From an uncultured Neisseria sp. (GTDB lineage: Bacteria > Pseudomonadota > Gammaproteobacteria > Burkholderiales > Neisseriaceae): a DNA stretch of 8,846 bases. The DNA is taken from assembly GCA_927911515.1 (NCBI GenBank), contig CAKMQH010000167.1:1-8846 (forward strand). Reading direction: 5' to 3'. The notes below the pieces were generated by a model, which was not told the origin of the DNA, did no database searches, and worked only from the letters and a program-made list of their open reading frames with translations. Within the stretch, counting starts at the first letter, position 1. Each line of letters opens with the position of its first letter. The position numbers and the translations under genes are program-made. This document shows positions 6,742 to 8,846 of the stretch, piece after piece.

Positions 6742-6752
6742 GGTCGTCCGAA
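6741..6752 (+). repeat. Degenerate DUS overlapping truA stop
   Basis: AGGTCGTCCGAA differs from the DUS by one core base (T to C). Its first A is the last base of the truA TGA stop. Confidence 0.5.
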
Positions 6753-6960
6753 ATACTGTCAAACCTATTCTTCCCTTTAATAAAGAAAATTCTGGTCATT
6801 CCTGTGCCGACAGAGATCCAAGCATTGATTTTTAGAAAAATATTCAAAAATTACCGTATTCAAGCTCTTGTATTTCTTTCACATCAGGAATGAGATTTGA
6901 AATATCTTGTCTTTATTTTCATACACTATAAAAAGTCGTTTGAAATCTATACGCATTCTT

Positions 6961-6972
6961 TTCAGACGACCT
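6961..6972 (-). repeat. DUS, exact 12-mer, intergenic
   Basis: The reverse complement is exactly AGGTCGTCTGAA, flanked by T-rich sequence, in the gap between truA and the porin gene. Confidence 0.88.
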
Positions 6973-7016
6973 TTGCTCTTTTCGATAAACCAACCCGCAG
7001 ATAAAGCCTGTACTAC

Positions 7017-7036
7017 GGAGCTGGAATGACAGCTCC
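7017..7036. repeat. Small perfect inverted repeat
   Basis: GGAGCTG and CAGCTCC are separated by six bases. No T-run follows, so it is not a terminator; function unknown. Confidence 0.4.
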
Positions 7037-7310
7037 TGCAGATCGGGAGATATTTATGCCCGGCAAACCCTATCAGGGTAAATGCATGCATGAATACCCG
7101 AACGATGTTTCCAGTTTCCTCGCTTGCCTGAATTAGCCAAAAAGCAACAGCCGGTCCTAAAAAACTACCGTTCGGGAAATCTGTGTTGTAAAAATGCAAA
7201 CAATAGGTGATTTGTTATTACTATATGATTTATAAAGAAAATGTTTTGAATTTTATGTTGTTGGCAGGGTGGTATGGCGTAAGGGGGCAAGAAGGGGAAG
7301 TGAATAAAGT

Positions 7311-7339
7311 TTGTTTTTTTAGAAAGGAACAATTATAGT
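7311..7339 (+). promoter_or_regulatory. Predicted promoter of the porin gene
   Basis: TTGTTT at 7311-7316, a 17-base spacer and TATAGT at 7334-7339 (5 of 6 to TATAAT). The -35 matches only the TTG, but spacing is ideal. The predicted start near 7346 gives a leader of about 95 bases. The spacer has a T run rather than the poly-G known between -35 and -10 of meningococcal porA, so phase variation of that type is not expected. Confidence 0.5.
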
Positions 7340-7347
7340 GAGAGTCA

Positions 7348-7407
7348 TGGAATCGCTGATTCCAGCGATAATGTAAAGCCTAAGCGGACTCTGTCCGGGT
7401 CTGCTTA
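7348..7407 (+). promoter_or_regulatory. Structured 5' leader of the porin mRNA
   Basis: Two overlapping 7-bp hairpins exclude each other: TGGAATC/GATTCCA (7348-7354 with 7358-7364) and ATCGCTG/CAGCGAT (7352-7358 with 7363-7369). A third hairpin pairs 7381-7389 with 7399-7407 (9 pairs, one G-U) and has an internal GGAC/GTCC alternative. No known riboswitch class is recognised. Confidence 0.45.
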
Positions 7408-7442
7408 AGTTATTTCTTCACGATAGAAAAAGGAATACAGCA

Positions 7443-8528
7443 ATGAAAAAATCTCTGATTGCTCTGACTTTGGCAGCTTTGCCTGTTGCAGCTATGGCTG
7501 ACGTTACCTTGTACGGTCACGTTAAAGCCGGTGTTGACATTTCCCGAGTTAAAGAAAAAACTACAGTTAACGGTGTAACTACCAAGGATACAACCAAAAC
7601 TGCTACTGAAATTGCTGACTACGGTTCACGCATCGGTTTCAAAGGCCATGAGCACCTGAGCAACAACCTGAACGCTATTTGGCAAGTAGAGCAAAATACT
7701 TCTGTTGCCGGTACTGACAAAGGTTGGGGAACTCGCGAGTCCTTCATCGGTTTGGAAGGCGGCTTCGGTAAAATCCGTGCAGGTAAACTCAATACTCCTC
7801 TGAAAGACAGCAGCGACAGCATCGATCCTTGGGAAGCCAGCGAGACAAACTCAGATGTTTTGGCATTAGGCAAATTAGAACGTGTAGAACATCGTAAAGT
7901 GTCTGCACGCTACGATTCACCTGTATTGTCCGGTTTCAGCGCAAGCGTACAATACCAACCACGTGACAATGCTAATCCTGATGACAAGTATACTCACGAT
8001 GTGAAAAGCCGTGACTCTTACGGTTTGGGTCTGAACTATGAGAATGCCGGCTTCTTCGGTCGCTATGCTGGTTCTTTTGCTAAACATTCTGCTCTGGACA
8101 AAGATTACTTGAATTCGTTCAACAGAAATACTACTTTGACTGCTGATACTTATAAAGATCACCAAGTACACCGTTTGGTAGCAGGTTACGATGCCAACAA
8201 TGTATTGGTTGCCGTTGCAGGTCAATACGAAGGTTTCAAAGCTGATGTAGCTGACGCTAAGAAAAACGAGCGTACTGAAGTTGCTGCAACTGCCGGTTAC
8301 CGTATGGGTAATGTAATGCCCCGCGTCTCTTACGCTCACGGCTTCAAAGCTAAAGAAAAAGGCGTGAAACAAGGCAACAGCCAATACAACCAAGTAATCG
8401 TCGGTGCTGACTACGACTTCTCTAAACGCACTTCTGCCCTGATTTCTGCCGGTTGGTTGAGAGAAGGTAAAGGCGACAACAAATACGAGAAAACTGCTGG
8501 TACAGTTGGTCTGCGTCACAAATTCTAA
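7443..8528 (+). CDS. porB: PorB-family outer-membrane porin
   Basis: The 361-residue precursor has a signal peptide (MKKSLIALTLAALPVAAMA, cleavage after residue 19) that matches neisserial PorB as I remember it. The mature 342-residue barrel opens DVTLYGHVKAGV and ends VGLRHKF with the terminal Phe read by the BAM complex. Conserved strands include IGFKGHEHLSNNLNAIWQVEQ, ESFIGLEGGFGKIRAGKLNTPLKD (leading into constriction loop 3), TEVAATAGYRMGNVMPRVSYAHGFK and VGADYDFSKRTSALISAGWL. It should form a trimeric general diffusion porin. Loop stretches, such as the Thr/Lys-rich KEKTTVNGVTTKDTTKTATE near residues 36-60, are unlike those I recall from meningococcus, as expected for surface loops. An AAGGA site lies eight bases before the ATG. 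It is monocistronic, with its own promoter and terminator. Commensals can carry several porins, so orthology to PorB is not proved. Confidence 0.93.
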   Translation: MKKSLIALTLAALPVAAMADVTLYGHVKAGVDISRVKEKTTVNGVTTKDTTKTATEIADYGSRIGFKGHEHLSNNLNAIWQVEQNTSVAGTDKGWGTRESFIGLEGGFGKIRAGKLNTPLKDSSDSIDPWEASETNSDVLALGKLERVEHRKVSARYDSPVLSGFSASVQYQPRDNANPDDKYTHDVKSRDSYGLGLNYENAGFFGRYAGSFAKHSALDKDYLNSFNRNTTLTADTYKDHQVHRLVAGYDANNVLVAVAGQYEGFKADVADAKKNERTEVAATAGYRMGNVMPRVSYAHGFKAKEKGVKQGNSQYNQVIVGADYDFSKRTSALISAGWLREGKGDNKYEKTAGTVGLRHKF

Positions 8529-8549
8529 TCTGATACGGTTAGTCTAAAT

Positions 8550-8576
8550 AAAGAGCCTGCTTTATGCAGGCTCTTT
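8550..8576 (+). terminator. Intrinsic terminator of the porin gene
   Basis: An 11-bp perfect stem (8550-8560 with 8566-8576, AAAGAGCCTGC/GCAGGCTCTTT) has a TTTAT loop, then TGTTTTG. It begins 21 bases after the porin stop codon. Confidence 0.93.
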
Positions 8577-8604
8577 TGTTTTGAATGATGTGTGTTTGGT
8601 TGGA

Positions 8605-8677
8605 TGTGTATCGGTTTTGTATTATCTGTACGGTCTGTGGCTTCGCAGCCTTGTCTGATTTAAATTTAACCCGCTAT
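8605..8677 (+). repeat. Decayed right half of a Correia element
   Basis: The segment reads ATCGGTT, then GTATTATCTGTA, CGGTCTGTGGCTTCGCAG, CCTTG and TTTAAATTTAACCCGCTAT. It runs parallel to the intact element at 8799-8846 (ATCGGTT, GTACTATCTGTTA, CTGTCTGCGGCTTCGTC) and to the usual Correia right end. The left half is missing and several C-to-T-like changes show age. Confidence 0.7.
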
Positions 8678-8720
8678 TGCTGGCATGGGCAGTATAACGA
8701 TGAAAGATTGCCGTAGATTG

Positions 8721-8846
8721 TATAGTGGATTAACTTTAAACCAGTACGGCGTTGCCTCGCCTTAGCTCAAAGAGAACGATTCTCTAAGGTGCTGAAGCAC
8801 CAAGTGAATCGGTTCCGTACTATCTGTTACTGTCTGCGGCTTCGTC
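8721..8846 (+). mobile_element. Correia repeat enclosed element (CREE), cut by window end
   Basis: It starts with the canonical terminal TATAGTGGATTAA and continues through ACCAGTACGGCGTTGCCTCG, CTTAGCTCAAAGAGAACG, GGTGCTGAAGCACC and GAATCGGTTCCGTACTATC to CTGCGGCTTCGTC at the window edge. These are the segments of a full-length Correia element (about 155 bases), a non-autonomous miniature transposable element of Neisseria that inserts at TA. The internal part is present, so it is not the short form. The last roughly 30 bases and the right terminal repeat lie outside. CREE can carry promoters, IHF sites and RNase III sites and affect nearby genes. Confidence 0.92.

Larger units (their letters stand above)
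6742..7310. other. Long intergenic stretch without a supported gene
   Basis: About 570 bases lie between truA and the porin promoter. They contain a DUS (6961-6972), a 7-bp inverted repeat GGAGCTG/CAGCTCC (7017-7036), the palindrome ATGCATGCAT (7082-7091) and a G-rich tract (7267-7297). A minus-strand open frame (7199-6879, about 106 codons) begins at TTG with no ribosome site. It encodes a mixed sequence including KYLPICRSCHSSSVVQALSAGWF. I do not recognise it as a protein family, and it may be an intergenic repeat that happens to stay open. No clear terminator follows truA. Confidence 0.6.

Noticed and set aside
6768..6785. CTTTA/TAAAG hairpin as a truA terminator
   Set aside because: Only five weak A/T-rich pairs with no T tract, so too weak to call.
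7283..7320. Phase-variable tract controlling the porin (porA-like)
   Set aside because: The longest G run is five and lies outside the predicted spacer; the T run inside the spacer is eight or nine bases, borderline, and there is no evidence of length variation.
7917..8519. 200-codon minus-strand frame opposite the porin
   Set aside because: It is antisense to a strongly conserved porin and has no recognisable protein features; the porin's codon bias explains the open frame.
1..8846. CRISPR array, prophage, toxin-antitoxin, tRNA or rRNA gene
   Set aside because: No regularly spaced repeats, phage-type genes, paired small genes or tRNA/rRNA signatures were seen on either strand.

Overview
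This window reads as chromosome of a commensal Neisseria, probably of the N. mucosa / N. sicca type. Three things point there. A PorB-family porin has a signal peptide and barrel strands recognisably neisserial. The gene run yciB-yciI-bolA-parvulin-parvulin divergent from tspA matches, from memory, the layout around tspA in N. meningitidis. The DNA uptake sequences (DUS) are of the AGGTCGTCTGAA dialect rather than the ATGCCGTCTGAA form of the pathogens. Correia-type repeats (CREE) also support Neisseria. The species is inferred; no search was run.

Layout. Positions 1-147 hold a DUS and a decayed Correia-like element. Positions 2917 down to 148 (minus strand) form a tightly packed operon: yciB (intracellular septation/envelope protein, broken by a -1 frameshift), yciI, a bolA-family gene, and two secreted parvulin-type peptidyl-prolyl isomerases. 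The second of these is also frameshifted. Stop/start overlaps (TGATG, TAATG) link the first three genes. Positions 2918-3265 are the divergent intergenic region, with a good promoter and a tandem 10-bp repeat for tspA. Positions 3266-5839 are tspA, a FimV/TspA-type LysM inner-membrane protein starting at TTG. A perfect 15-bp hairpin terminator follows, and truA (tRNA pseudouridine synthase) starts only 15 bases after its stem. Positions 6742-7310 are a long, essentially gene-free stretch with a DUS, small inverted repeats and a G-rich tract. A promoter and a structured leader of about 95 bases then lead into the porin gene (7443-8528) with its terminator. The right edge carries a decayed half Correia element and then the first 126 bases of an apparently full-length one, cut by the window end.

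How the genes fit together. Most products act in the envelope: two periplasmic folding factors, a membrane protein implicated in envelope integrity/division, a peptidoglycan-binding FimV-like scaffold, and the major outer-membrane porin. BolA-like protein and TruA are housekeeping (Fe-S/glutaredoxin partner; tRNA modification). I see no phage, CRISPR, toxin-antitoxin or other defence system. The points that merit a second look are the two frameshifts in one operon, the terminator sitting on top of the truA start, the mutually exclusive hairpins in the porin leader, and the stacked Correia remnants.
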